Below are positions 9,078-17,783 of a DNA stretch of 64,000 nt, piece by piece (position 1 is the stretch's first letter; every line of letters begins with the position of its first letter). Both the position numbers and the translations under genes were made by a program. This DNA is from Arthrobacter sp. E3 (GTDB lineage Bacteria; Actinomycetota; Actinomycetes; Actinomycetales; Micrococcaceae): contig NZ_JAFMPX010000003.1 of the NCBI RefSeq assembly GCF_017353415.1, forward strand, positions 114,766 through 178,765, read 5' to 3'. The notes under the pieces are model-generated. The model had not been told where the DNA came from, ran no database searches, and was given only the letters and a program-made list of their open reading frames with translations.

Positions 9078-10337
9078 ATGGACAACGAAGAGTACGTCCC
9101 ACAGGATCTGGCCTCGTTGGAGGTGGCTCTGGCGGGTTCCCTGGTTGCGACTGGCGAACCCTTCGAGCCGTATCGGCTGGTTGACGCTTCAGGGAAGGGC
9201 ATTGGGCCGGCGGCGGTCTACCTCGCCGAGTTGCTGGCCTGTGGTCGGTCGGTGAAGACGCTGCGCTCCTACGGCATGGACCTGTTGCGGTGGTTTCGGT
9301 TCTTGTCTGCACTGGAGGTGGAGTGGGACCAGGCGACCCGGGTCGAGGCGCGTGATTTCTGTCGGTGGTTGCAGGTTGCCCGGAAACCGGTGCGGCCTCA
9401 CTGGCGATATCCAGGTGGTGACGGGCCCGCTTCCGAGGCGAGGCGTGGGACTGAAATGGCGGATCCATGGCCGGGAGGGGTGCCGGACGCTGACCGGTAT
9501 GCCGCGGTGACGGTTGCGCATTGCGAGAGCGTGTTGCGCAGTTTCTACGATTTCCATTTGGAGGCGGGCTCCGGGCCGATGCTCAACCCCTTTCCGCTAG
9601 CACGGGCCCGGGCAGGTTCCGGGGCCCGCGCGCAGCACAACCCTAATGAAGGATTTGGTGGCAAGCGCGGGGGCCGGTATCGGCCCAAGGTTGTCACCCG
9701 GGCGCCACGGGCGATTCCCGATAGGCAATTCGATCAGTTGTTTGCCAAGCTGGGGTCCCATAGGGATCGGGCTTTGGTGGCGTTTTGGGTCTCGACCGGC
9801 GCCCGGGCCTCGGAATTGCTGGGTGCCACGGTGGCTGACGCTGATCCCGGGCAGCAGCTAATGACTGTGATCCGCAAGGGCACCGGCGCGCTGCAGCCCT
9901 TGCCGGCTGCACCGGATGCTTTTGTTTGGTTGCGCCTTTATCAGGTGCAAGTGCAGGGCCTGGTTCCGGCGGGCCGGGATGAACCGTTGTGGTGGACGTT
10001 GCGTCGTCCGTTCAGGGCTTTGAGCTATGACGCGGCGCGGGCGATGTTTGACCGGGCGAATACGGCGTTGGGCACGCATTGGTCGCTGCACGACCTTCGG
10101 CACACGGCTGCGTACCGAATGGCACGGGATCCGCTGATGCCCCTGACCGACGTGCAATGGGTTCTCGGCCACGCGTATTTGTCGACCACCCAGCGCTATC
10201 TGAACCCGGTGACCGAGGAGGTGATTGCCGGTGTGTTGGCCTTCCACGCCCGGCAGCGCCTGCGGGATCCCGGTCCCACTCCCGCCCCGGATTACCGGCC
10301 CGAGAGCATGCAGATCCTCTTCGGGAATGACCCCTGA
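9078..10337 (+). CDS. Tyrosine-type site-specific recombinase (TnpA-like)
   Basis: DNA breaking-rejoining enzyme that probably moves the surrounding cassette. The frame is open from GTG at 9054; ATG at 9078 is the more likely start, giving about 419 residues. Numbered from 9054, the catalytic set is R251 in TGARASELL, H346 and R349 in LHDLRHTA, the GHAYLSTT segment, and nucleophile Y382 in TQRYL. An N-terminal SAM-like core-binding domain lies at about residues 40-190. The stop overlaps the next start (TGATG), so the two recombinases are translationally coupled. The gene is intact and GC-rich, unlike the decayed DNA around it. Confidence 0.9.
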   Translation: MDNEEYVPQDLASLEVALAGSLVATGEPFEPYRLVDASGKGIGPAAVYLAELLACGRSVKTLRSYGMDLLRWFRFLSALEVEWDQATRVEARDFCRWLQVARKPVRPHWRYPGGDGPASEARRGTEMADPWPGGVPDADRYAAVTVAHCESVLRSFYDFHLEAGSGPMLNPFPLARARAGSGARAQHNPNEGFGGKRGGRYRPKVVTRAPRAIPDRQFDQLFAKLGSHRDRALVAFWVSTGARASELLGATVADADPGQQLMTVIRKGTGALQPLPAAPDAFVWLRLYQVQVQGLVPAGRDEPLWWTLRRPFRALSYDAARAMFDRANTALGTHWSLHDLRHTAAYRMARDPLMPLTDVQWVLGHAYLSTTQRYLNPVTEEVIAGVLAFHARQRLRDPGPTPAPDYRPESMQILFGNDP

Positions 10338-12853
10338 TGAACAGCAACGACCAGTTGACCGACACACCGGCGGTAAGCATCCCGGCTGCGGACCACGCAG
10401 TGGCAGGCAGGATGGTGGCGCTAACGGGCGCGCAGTTGAAGGTCGGGTTCCCCGCCCGCGAGCTCGAGTCCTCGTGGCTTTCGACGTGTCAGGATCGTGT
10501 TGCGGTGCTTGAACGTGTCTTCGCGGCCCCGTTCAGGCTGGAGAACCCCAGCAGCCAGCGACCCCGGGATGCTGGGGTTCGGTCGGTGCTGGGCTGGCTC
10601 TCGTCATTCCCCGGCGAGACTTGGCAGCAGCGATGGCAAGCCAGCGGGGCCGAGGCCGCCGGTGACTGGCGGGACCTGTTCAACGAGGAATCCGTCAGCC
10701 GGGGGCCAGCCGGTTCCCCGGTACCGCATCCAAGTGTTGGGTTGTTGGTCCTGATTTGTTCCGACGTGATCCGGCCGAGTCTGGGTTGGCTCTTGCTCTT
10801 CGCCCCGGTCCGTCGATCGTTGGCCAGTGAAATGGCTCGCACGCGTGATGGACAGGCGTTTTCTGCCATGAACCGCACGTGCGTCGACGAAGAGGTTGGC
10901 CTGCAAGCCGGCCAGCAGGCGCTGACCCATATTGCGGTGATCATGGCGGCGAAGGGAGGGCTTGTTGCCAACGTGGAAGTCGGCGATTGCGTTGAGCTGC
11001 TGGAGCTCACGGCGGGACTCCCCACGCGTTCCAACGGTTTTATTCGCAGCCCGCTGTTCTATCAGCTGCTGCGCTGGCATGGAGTCTTGGGCCAGGAGGC
11101 GCCCGCCGCGATTGAAATGTTCTCCGGCAACGGCCAGCCCACCTGCGAACAGCTAATCGACCGCTACAACATCAAGTGCCATCCGGTGAGGGACGTGCTC
11201 GTAGATTACTTGCGGGAACGCCAGATCGCCATGGATTTCTCTTCATTGCAACGCACGGCCTATTTGGTGGGTAAGTTGTTCTGGGCCGACCTCGAATCCC
11301 ATCACCCGGGGATCGATTCACTGAAGCTCCCACGCGACGTCGCGTCTTCCTGGAAAAAGCGGGTCATGACCCGCACCCGCACCAGCACCACCCCCAACGG
11401 CCAACAGGTGCAGCGGACCACGGAGCGGCTCGATGGCCGCAGCGTGCTATCGGCGGTGCGGGTCTTCTACCTGGACCTGGCCGAGTGGGCCGATGAAGAC
11501 CCTGCACGGTGGGGTCCGTGGGCGGTGCGTTGCCCGGTCAATGCCACGGATGTCTCCCACAAGAAAACACGGTTGGCACGCAAATCCCGGACAGACCAGC
11601 GGACCCGCGAACGCCTGCCGGTGTTGCCCGCACTGGTCTCGTGGGTCTACTCCGAACGGGAACGCACCAGCCAACTGCTCGCGGCCGCCAAACGCACCGA
11701 CCCCGGCGAACTCTTTACCGCTGAAGGCCAACCAATGCGCCGCTCGGAGATGAAGACACCCGGTGGCAAGCACACCTGGGCCGAGCCCCCGGACGGCGGG
11801 AAACGAGTTGACCTCATGTTTGAAGAGCACCGCGCATTCTGGACCTGGGCCATGGTCGAAGTGCTGCGTCACACCGGCATCCGCATCGAGGAACTTTGCG
11901 AGCTCTCGCACCACAGCCTGATCCAATACCGGCTGCCCGACACCGGTGCACTAATTCCCCTGCTGCAGATAGCCCCCTCCAAGACCGACGCCGAACGAAT
12001 CCTGGTCATCTCACCCGAACTTGCCGATGTCCTTTCCCAGATCGTGTCCCGAATTCGCGCGGGCCAGCCCCACGTACCAGCCGTAGTCTCCTACGACAAG
12101 AATGAACGCGTCTTCAACGCGCCCCTGCCGCTGCTGTTCCAATGGCGCCGACGCCTGGAAAACCGGGCCGTCTCCGAAACCGCCCTGCGCCACTACCTCG
12201 ACCACGCTCTGGACGGGATCGGCATCAAGGACGGTGGCGGGAACCCGATGCGCTACACCTTCCACGATTTCCGCCGGCTCTTCATCACCGATGCGATCAT
12301 GCACGGCATGCCACCACACATCGCCCAGCTGGTCGCCGGCCACCGCGACATCAACACGACCATGGGATACAACTCCGTCTATCCCGAGGAAGTCATCAAG
12401 GGCCACCGGGAATTCATTGCCCGCCGCCGATCCCTACGTCCGGTCCAGGAATACCGCACCCCTACCGACGCGGAATGGGCCGAGTTCATCGGCCACTTCG
12501 AACACCGCAAGGTCGCCCTGGGTGACTGCGGCCGCTCTTACGACACACCCTGCATCCACGAGCACAGCTGCCTGCGCTGCCCGCTGCTGCGGCCCGATCC
12601 AACGGCCAGGCCACGGCTGATCCAGATCCGCGATAATCTCATCGACCGAATCAAGGAAGCCGAGGCCCACCGCTGGCTCGGGGAAGCCGAAGGGCTGAAA
12701 GTCAGTCTCGCCGGCGCCCGGGCCAAACTGACCGAAATGGATCAAATCACCGCCCGCCGCACCACCACCACCCAGCTGGGCATGCCAACTTTCACCCAAG
12801 CTGCCGGCCGGACCAACATCCAGCAAAACCATGAAGATGAAAGCTCGCAATGA
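10337..12853 (+). CDS. Large tyrosine-type recombinase (TnpB-like)
   Basis: An 838-residue recombinase, the second partner of the cassette. The catalytic domain is central-to-C-terminal: R516 in HTGIRIEEL, H643 and R646 in FHDFRR, GHRDINTT, and nucleophile Y678 in MGYNSVY. About 500 residues precede the catalytic domain, similar to the long N-terminal regions of Tn554 TnpB-type enzymes. After the catalytic domain, a cysteine cluster (residues reading CGRSYDTPCIHEHSCLRC) could bind zinc. The last ~90 residues look helical. ATG at 10337 overlaps the TnpA-like stop. The reading frame is uninterrupted. Confidence 0.9.
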   Translation: MNSNDQLTDTPAVSIPAADHAVAGRMVALTGAQLKVGFPARELESSWLSTCQDRVAVLERVFAAPFRLENPSSQRPRDAGVRSVLGWLSSFPGETWQQRWQASGAEAAGDWRDLFNEESVSRGPAGSPVPHPSVGLLVLICSDVIRPSLGWLLLFAPVRRSLASEMARTRDGQAFSAMNRTCVDEEVGLQAGQQALTHIAVIMAAKGGLVANVEVGDCVELLELTAGLPTRSNGFIRSPLFYQLLRWHGVLGQEAPAAIEMFSGNGQPTCEQLIDRYNIKCHPVRDVLVDYLRERQIAMDFSSLQRTAYLVGKLFWADLESHHPGIDSLKLPRDVASSWKKRVMTRTRTSTTPNGQQVQRTTERLDGRSVLSAVRVFYLDLAEWADEDPARWGPWAVRCPVNATDVSHKKTRLARKSRTDQRTRERLPVLPALVSWVYSERERTSQLLAAAKRTDPGELFTAEGQPMRRSEMKTPGGKHTWAEPPDGGKRVDLMFEEHRAFWTWAMVEVLRHTGIRIEELCELSHHSLIQYRLPDTGALIPLLQIAPSKTDAERILVISPELADVLSQIVSRIRAGQPHVPAVVSYDKNERVFNAPLPLLFQWRRRLENRAVSETALRHYLDHALDGIGIKDGGGNPMRYTFHDFRRLFITDAIMHGMPPHIAQLVAGHRDINTTMGYNSVYPEEVIKGHREFIARRRSLRPVQEYRTPTDAEWAEFIGHFEHRKVALGDCGRSYDTPCIHEHSCLRCPLLRPDPTARPRLIQIRDNLIDRIKEAEAHRWLGEAEGLKVSLAGARAKLTEMDQITARRTTTTQLGMPTFTQAAGRTNIQQNHEDESSQ

Positions 12854-12887
12854 CGCCGGATAGCCCTGAAATTCTTAGTTCGGAGAA

Positions 12888-13651
12888 GATGTCCGGGATG
12901 CTGCCATCGTCACCGAAGCCGCCCGCACATTGCCGCACACGCTGCGCTCCATCGTGCTCGCCGATAAACTAACTGCGGAGCTCACCATGTTGTGTGGCTT
13001 TGATGACGATTTGGCCAAGCAGGCCATCTCGACCTCGAACAGGATCCGCGGACTGCTCACCCAGATCCATCCAGCCCTGGAACGGGTCGAGGGCAAGCAG
13101 GTGGAGCACCCTGCCATGGCCGAACTGCTGATCAAATACCCTACTCCGGACAATCTGTGCAAAGCGGGCCAGGCTTGCGACGCTGTTGTCGCGGTACGCG
13201 CCACGGGCTGGAAAGGGCTGGGTGGCAGAGGTGTTCAACGCGTTGGGTGAACAGAGCGTCGTGGTTGCCGGCACGAACGCTGCCGGGACGGTCCTGCAGC
13301 AACTCGCGGCGATGTCCAAGCAGCTGCGCACCTCCAGGGATCAGATGCTCACCCAAATCGAAGCCCTGGTGGAGGCCCACCCTCAAGACCAACGTCCAGT
13401 CCTACATGCCTGCAGTCGGAGTCAGCGCAGAAGCACGCATCCTCACCGAAGTTGCGGGCAAGGAATTCAAGACCTCCGGCCACCTCGCCTCCTACGCCGG
13501 ACCCGCACCAGTGACGTGGCGATCAGGAACCTCTACCCGCAGTGACCACCACTCTAGAAAGGGCAACAAGACACTCAAACGGGCGTTCTTCCTCTCCGCA
13601 TTTGTCGCCCTGAAAGACCCTCTACGACGCACCAGCCACCAACCCGGCTAA
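12888..13651 (+). pseudogene. IS110-family transposase, 3' part (interrupted, frameshifted)
   Basis: Continues the gene cut at about 9002: RDAAIVTEAARTLPHTLRS, then FDDDLAKQAISTSNRIRGLLTQIHPALERV, a C-terminal helix-hairpin region reading MPAVGVSAEARIL, and the conserved tail FKTSGHLASYAGPAPVTWRSG and KGNKTLKRAFFLSAF. At least two frame changes occur, around 13200 and 13390, and the last residues diverge. With the in-frame stop in the 5' part, this shows an inactive element. Confidence 0.85.
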
Positions 13652-15182
13652 CCAATCAAAGACAGCAGCTGCCGGACACACATCTGCAGCCACTTTCCCT
13701 TACCAAAAATAGTTGTTCATTATTTTAGGTAGCAGAACGGATAAACCCCTTGAGGATGAACATAGGAATACCCTCCGGCAAATAAGTATAGGCGCCGCCC
13801 GGGTCTGACTGTCGCGACTGAACCTGTAGCCCACGCCCTCGTCACCAATCAACGGCTCCCACCACGGCAGCACGGCGACGGCAAACGACCAGGAGAGGTC
13901 CACCGTAAAATCGGCAGCAGCAATAACCATGGCGACAACACTGATGTCTACGGAGGGTCCACTGCCTGCTCATACTACTTCGGCGGGGACCCGTGCCCAT
14001 GAGTTGAAGATCCCCTCTTCGACAGTCCATTCTTGTGCCAAGTCCCCTAACACTTCGGCAAGCCTGCCACCCTGCTACCTTTCGCTCCACCCGCACTCAG
14101 CTGCGCCTCACTGCCAGGGTCCCGATCGAGAATAAGAAAGCTGAGGGAACGGTGGTGTGCGGTGGCCTAAGCCAACCACAGGAAAATTTGCTACCGGCGG
14201 CAAAAACTGGCACTATTGCGCCCACTAGAGCGCTAGCTGGATGGAGGGGACCGGAGCAATCCTTATCGAGTTCACCCGCAAACTCGTGGCAAACGCTCAT
14301 ACTCCTAGTGGATACTTACATCCCACGTGAAAGCCCTCGAGCACGACAGAACCGCCAACGCAGACTATACACCCAAGGGCCAAACACCAGAATGAGCAGC
14401 AGGCCCTCTACGCGGCTGCACACTCATCCCCATCGACAATAGAAGCATATCCGGGACCACTCCCCTGAACGGATACAACCCTCCAGAAGCCACCGACAAC
14501 CACACCCTCGCCTTGCCCAAGCATGCTTTGGCGCCCCGAAAAGTGTTACTCGATTTGTTTAATATGCTGAAGAAGAGCCCATGCGAATACGCCAGATCGT
14601 TTCACGTGAAACAACTGGTACGTCCTAAGGTGTTGGACCAGGTTGATCTGCAGCATTGTTCGCTTTCCTGCATCTCGAGTTCCCCATTTAGTGTCACGGC
14701 TCACTTGGGAAGCCGCCATGACCGCCGTGACTATGGTCAGTCACACTTGAACCCAACTCCTCTGTGAGCCAAGGTGCAGAGGAAATCCCGGCCACAGGAT
14801 GCCATTCACACTTCTCTGGGAGTGTATTCGACGTATTCTCTGGTCTTGGACTCCACTTATGATCCTGAATGTTGCTTAGTTAGACCCACAGACCCCAAGC
14901 CGCGCGCATACAAAATTTGGCCCTCTCCCAGTCAAACATCTGAGTAGTTCACCCTTGCGACAGTCCGGCACTGCTACATCAGGAAAAAGGAGACCAGAGG
15001 TTCTCCCCACAGGTCGAACTTTTCATAGCCAGCCAAGGAGCCAGTTGCCGGCGGGTTTCGTCCGCAGGTGGTTAGTAGGCATGGTGTAGGAACGTCTGGA
15101 ACGGCTCGGCGCTTGGGTGTCAGTCTTCCACTCAGGGCGGCGTAAAAACGCTGACAAGTCTGCTTGTCAAGGGCCATGAGTT
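13652..15182. other. Gene-poor stretch with parS site 2
   Basis: About 1.5 kb without a supported gene. A minus-strand frame at 13700-13930 (MVIAAADFTVDLSW...) has a protein-like run but no recognisable family and no clear ribosome-binding site; it may be a relic. The stretch 14990-15180 has a minus-strand frame running into the IS21 end that I cannot identify. A near-perfect parS lies at 14598-14613. Confidence 0.6.
14598..14613. promoter_or_regulatory. parS: parS centromere site 2 (one mismatch)
   Basis: CGTTTCACGTGAAACA differs from the consensus only in the first base. It lies in non-coding DNA between the IS110 remnant and the intact IS21 element. Confidence 0.9.
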
Positions 15183-15264
15183 TGTGCCCACCAGCGGCCA
15201 CTTCTTCTGCCCGCTGGTGGCCAGCAAAACTGCCCGGATATGGCCATGAGATCTGCCCACAAAT
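15183..15264. repeat. IS21 terminal repeats, istB side
   Basis: Three spaced copies of a TGCCC...GGCCA unit form one end of the element. IS21-family elements carry such multiple terminal repeats as transposase-binding sites. The matching inverted set is at 17690-17783. Confidence 0.75.
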
Positions 15265-15298
15265 ATAGATGCGTGGTTGACCATACCGGTGCGGTGTT

Positions 15299-16075
15299 TT
15301 AGCTCAGTTGGGTCACTCCCTTCCCTGCTAGGGCCTGGGTCAGCCTGACGGAGTCGCCGCTGGTCTGACAGACATGTGCATGATGCAGCAGTCGGTCCAC
15401 GGTTGCCGTGGCCAGGGTCTTGGGCATGAGCTCGTCGAATCCGGCCGGGTGCAGGTTGGAGGAGATCGCGATGGAGCGTTTCTCGTAGGCAGCGTCAACG
15501 ACTCTGTAGAGTCCTTCGGCGGCGTCAGTTCCCACAGGTAAAAGGCCAATGTCATCAATCACCACCAAATCAGCGCGCAGCACCCGGGTTATGGCGCGGG
15601 TAACGCTGTCGTCGGTGCGGTGGGCGCGGATGAGCTGTCCGAGGTCCTCGAGCCGGAACCACGCGACCTTGAGTCCTTCTTCGACGGCTTGCTGGCCCAG
15701 GGCTTCGAGGAAGAATGTTTTCCCGGTGCCGGAGGGGCCGCAGACGACAAGGTTTTCCCCGCGGCGGATCCATTCCAGGGTTCGCAGGGCTTGCTGGGTC
15801 GGGGTTGGGATCGAGGATGCCTCCGGGTCCCAGGCATCGAAGGTTTTCCCGGTCGGGAACCCGGCGGCCTTGCGGCGGGTGGCGAGCGTTGAGGCGGCAC
15901 GGCCACGTATTTCCTCGGTGAAGAGGGCCTTGATGATCTCGACTGGTTCCCAGCGCTGGGCGCGGGCGGTCGCGATGAGTTCCGGTGCTAGGGCCCGGGC
16001 ATGGGGCATCTTCAAAGACCGCATCATCGCCTCTACGTCATCGGGCAGTGCCGGGGTGGTGTTGAGCGGGTTCAC
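15299..16075 (-). CDS. istB: IS21 helper ATPase IstB
   Basis: AAA+ ATPase that assembles the IstA transposase on target DNA. At 258 residues it is full length. The Walker A motif GPSGTGKT is near residue 115, Walker B VVIDDIGLL near 174, and a sensor-like region SISSNL (AISSNLHPAGF) follows. The start ATG overlaps the istA stop by four bases (ATGA), so translation is probably coupled. The gene is uninterrupted. Confidence 0.95.
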   Translation of the reverse strand: MNPLNTTPALPDDVEAMMRSLKMPHARALAPELIATARAQRWEPVEIIKALFTEEIRGRAASTLATRRKAAGFPTGKTFDAWDPEASSIPTPTQQALRTLEWIRRGENLVVCGPSGTGKTFFLEALGQQAVEEGLKVAWFRLEDLGQLIRAHRTDDSVTRAITRVLRADLVVIDDIGLLPVGTDAAEGLYRVVDAAYEKRSIAISSNLHPAGFDELMPKTLATATVDRLLHHAHVCQTSGDSVRLTQALAGKGVTQLS

Positions 16076-17586
16076 GGCTGTACTTCCTTGCTGCTGGTGA
16101 TGGCGGCCCAGGCACTGGTGCCCTGGGTCAGAGACGCGTCCTCGCTGGCGGCGTGGGTGAGGGTACTGGCCCTGCCTGCTTGCAGGATTGAGGAGAGATC
16201 TCCGTGGGCGAAGCGTCCGTGGATCGCCGCGGTACCCAGGGCCCGGTCAACCTCGATGACGCCGGCGATCTTCGCCAGGGAGACGGCCTCAGCCATTTTC
16301 TGGTTCATCCGTGAGGTGCCGATGGCGGCGGCTTCCTTCAACCAAGTGACGGCGCCACCACCGATTGCCAAGAACTCCGCCTCGGCCCCGTTGCGGGCCC
16401 GCGGCGTGTAATCGCCCGGGATCTTCTCCACATAGCCAGGGAAATGCTCATCGTTTATCGCCGGACTCCCTGGCCGGGCCCTGCCGTGGCGGGCGACCTC
16501 CACCGGGCCGGCGGGCCCGTGGTGAACGATGACGATTTTCTCATCCGGACCAGCACCGTGGGAACGGACAAACACCTTCTGCCCCAGCAGGTGGGACGGG
16601 ACGGAGTACATGGCGTTGTTGAACGTGACCATGGGCGTGTTCGGCGGCACCGTACGGGCCAGCCCAAAGGAGACCGTGTGGGCGTCATCCGGAACCCGGT
16701 GCAGGCGTAGGACTTCCTCGGCGAGCATCGCCGCCGGTTTGCGCTTCGTTGCCCGGTGTTCACGGGTGTTGATGTGGGTCATGAACTCCTCACACGCGGC
16801 CTCCACCTCGGCGAAGGAGCCGTACGCCTCTCGCAGGTTCGTATTCCTGGGCACGATGTCAGCCTTGGCGACCTTCACCGCGTTCTCCACCCCGCCCTTG
16901 GAGGCTGGATCCGCCGGTTGACACGTCAATACCGTCACGCCGTAGTAGCGGGCAAAATCCACGGTTTGCAGGTTCCGCACGGGCACTCCTGCCACATGGG
17001 AGACCGTCACCGTCTTCTCGTTATCTGTCAGGACGTAAGTCGGTGCCCCGCCAGCGATGCGGAAGGACCTATCCAGGGCCGCGAACACCGATGGCGCCGT
17101 CCTATCCCGCAGTGCGATGACGATCCGGAACCGTGACCAGGCCAGCCAAGCAACGAACAACACCGTCTTCACGCCGTCAATGTAAGGGCCGTCTCCGAAA
17201 TCATATTGTAGCCAGCCGCCAGGCTCGGTGATCCAGGGCCGGTGCACGCGCACCCGTCCGAGCTTCCACTCGGCTTTGACCTGGGCCATCGCGCGGCGGG
17301 TGGAACGCTCAGACCCCGTATAGCCCATGCCCACCAGCTTTTGGTGGGTGACATCGGCCCGGATCCGGCCCCGTGTCTTTTCCACGAGCTCCTCGATCTT
17401 GGGCAGGTACTCATCGGTGATCTTGTCCCGGGACATCGGTTCCGCCAAGGGCCGCCCGGCATCGCGGGCGGCGACGTGCTTGGCCACGGTGTGATGCGAA
17501 CAGCCCGTCAGCTGGGCTGCGGCACGCAACGACTTCGTAAGATCGTACGCTTCAAGAATTTCCATGATTTCTCCGTCAGACTTCAT
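16072..17586 (-). CDS. istA: IS21 transposase IstA
   Basis: DDE-type transposase of 504 residues, the usual length. An N-terminal helix-turn-helix is visible in SLRAAAQLTGCSHHTVAKHV (about residues 18-37). The catalytic core shows the acidic residues in YDFGDGPY, in LTDNEKT and in the glutamate of GGVENAVKVAK. A basic C-terminal region follows. It is transcribed before istB, and terminal repeats lie about 100-200 bases upstream. No disruption was seen. Confidence 0.95.
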   Translation of the reverse strand: MKSDGEIMEILEAYDLTKSLRAAAQLTGCSHHTVAKHVAARDAGRPLAEPMSRDKITDEYLPKIEELVEKTRGRIRADVTHQKLVGMGYTGSERSTRRAMAQVKAEWKLGRVRVHRPWITEPGGWLQYDFGDGPYIDGVKTVLFVAWLAWSRFRIVIALRDRTAPSVFAALDRSFRIAGGAPTYVLTDNEKTVTVSHVAGVPVRNLQTVDFARYYGVTVLTCQPADPASKGGVENAVKVAKADIVPRNTNLREAYGSFAEVEAACEEFMTHINTREHRATKRKPAAMLAEEVLRLHRVPDDAHTVSFGLARTVPPNTPMVTFNNAMYSVPSHLLGQKVFVRSHGAGPDEKIVIVHHGPAGPVEVARHGRARPGSPAINDEHFPGYVEKIPGDYTPRARNGAEAEFLAIGGGAVTWLKEAAAIGTSRMNQKMAEAVSLAKIAGVIEVDRALGTAAIHGRFAHGDLSSILQAGRASTLTHAASEDASLTQGTSAWAAITSSKEVQP

Positions 17587-17689
17587 ACAGAGCCTCTTCC
17601 TGGTTTGGTTTGGTGCGACTAGACACCGACATCAAACCCCAGGAAGGGGCTCCCGCCGTTAAGAACACGGCGATGCTAGAAAATAAGAG

Positions 17690-17783
17690 TGGGCAGATCT
17701 CATGGCCACCAATGGGCATTTCTGCTGGCCATCAGTGGGCAGTTACGTGGCCGCCTATGGGCAGTTTGCCATGGCCGCTAACA
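17690..17783. repeat. IS21 terminal repeats, istA side
   Basis: Repeated units of the form TGGCC...TGGGCA (read on the plus strand) alternate over about 95 bases, inverted relative to the set at 15183-15264. The outer limit is taken as the ACA at 17781-17783, the complement of the TGT end. Confidence 0.72.

Larger units (their letters stand above)
8999..12893 (+). mobile_element. Two-gene tyrosine-recombinase cassette inserted in an IS110 transposase
   Basis: The IS110 protein sequence stops after GEAKTD at about 9001 and resumes in register with VRDAAIVTEAARTLPHTLRS from 12888, so the DNA between is an insertion of about 3.9 kb. It contains two intact overlapping tyrosine recombinase genes and no cargo. 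The junctions carry related hexamers, GACGTG at 8999-9004 and GATGTC at 12888-12893. From established knowledge, Tn554-type elements encode a TnpA/TnpB tyrosine recombinase pair and use a GATGTA-like core. No third gene (tnpC) is seen, although a short frame opening with ATG at 12850 overlaps the end of the second gene and could be its remnant. Confidence 0.75.
15183..17783 (-). mobile_element. IS21-family insertion sequence, apparently intact
   Basis: About 2.6 kb holding istA and istB on the minus strand, with multiple inverted terminal repeats. One end (15183-15264) and the other (17690-17783, inverted) share repeated TGCCC...GGCCA units; the unit GGCCATGAGATCTGCCCAC occurs at about 15244-15262 and, inverted, at about 17690-17710. 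The ends start TGTG and TGTT, fitting the usual 5'-TG of the family. No clear direct target repeat was seen, so the exact borders are approximate. Confidence 0.88.

Noticed and set aside
10489..11034. Long minus-strand frames within the TnpB-like recombinase
   Set aside because: High-GC coding DNA produces such antisense frames; the plus-strand protein has complete catalytic motifs.
13700..13930. A 76-residue minus-strand frame in the gene-poor region
   Set aside because: Part of it looks protein-like, but no family, start signal or conserved context supports it. Mentioned only as possible relic.
14105..14300. Possible small frames around 14035-14442
   Set aside because: Several overlapping frames on both strands without any motif; no preference for one.
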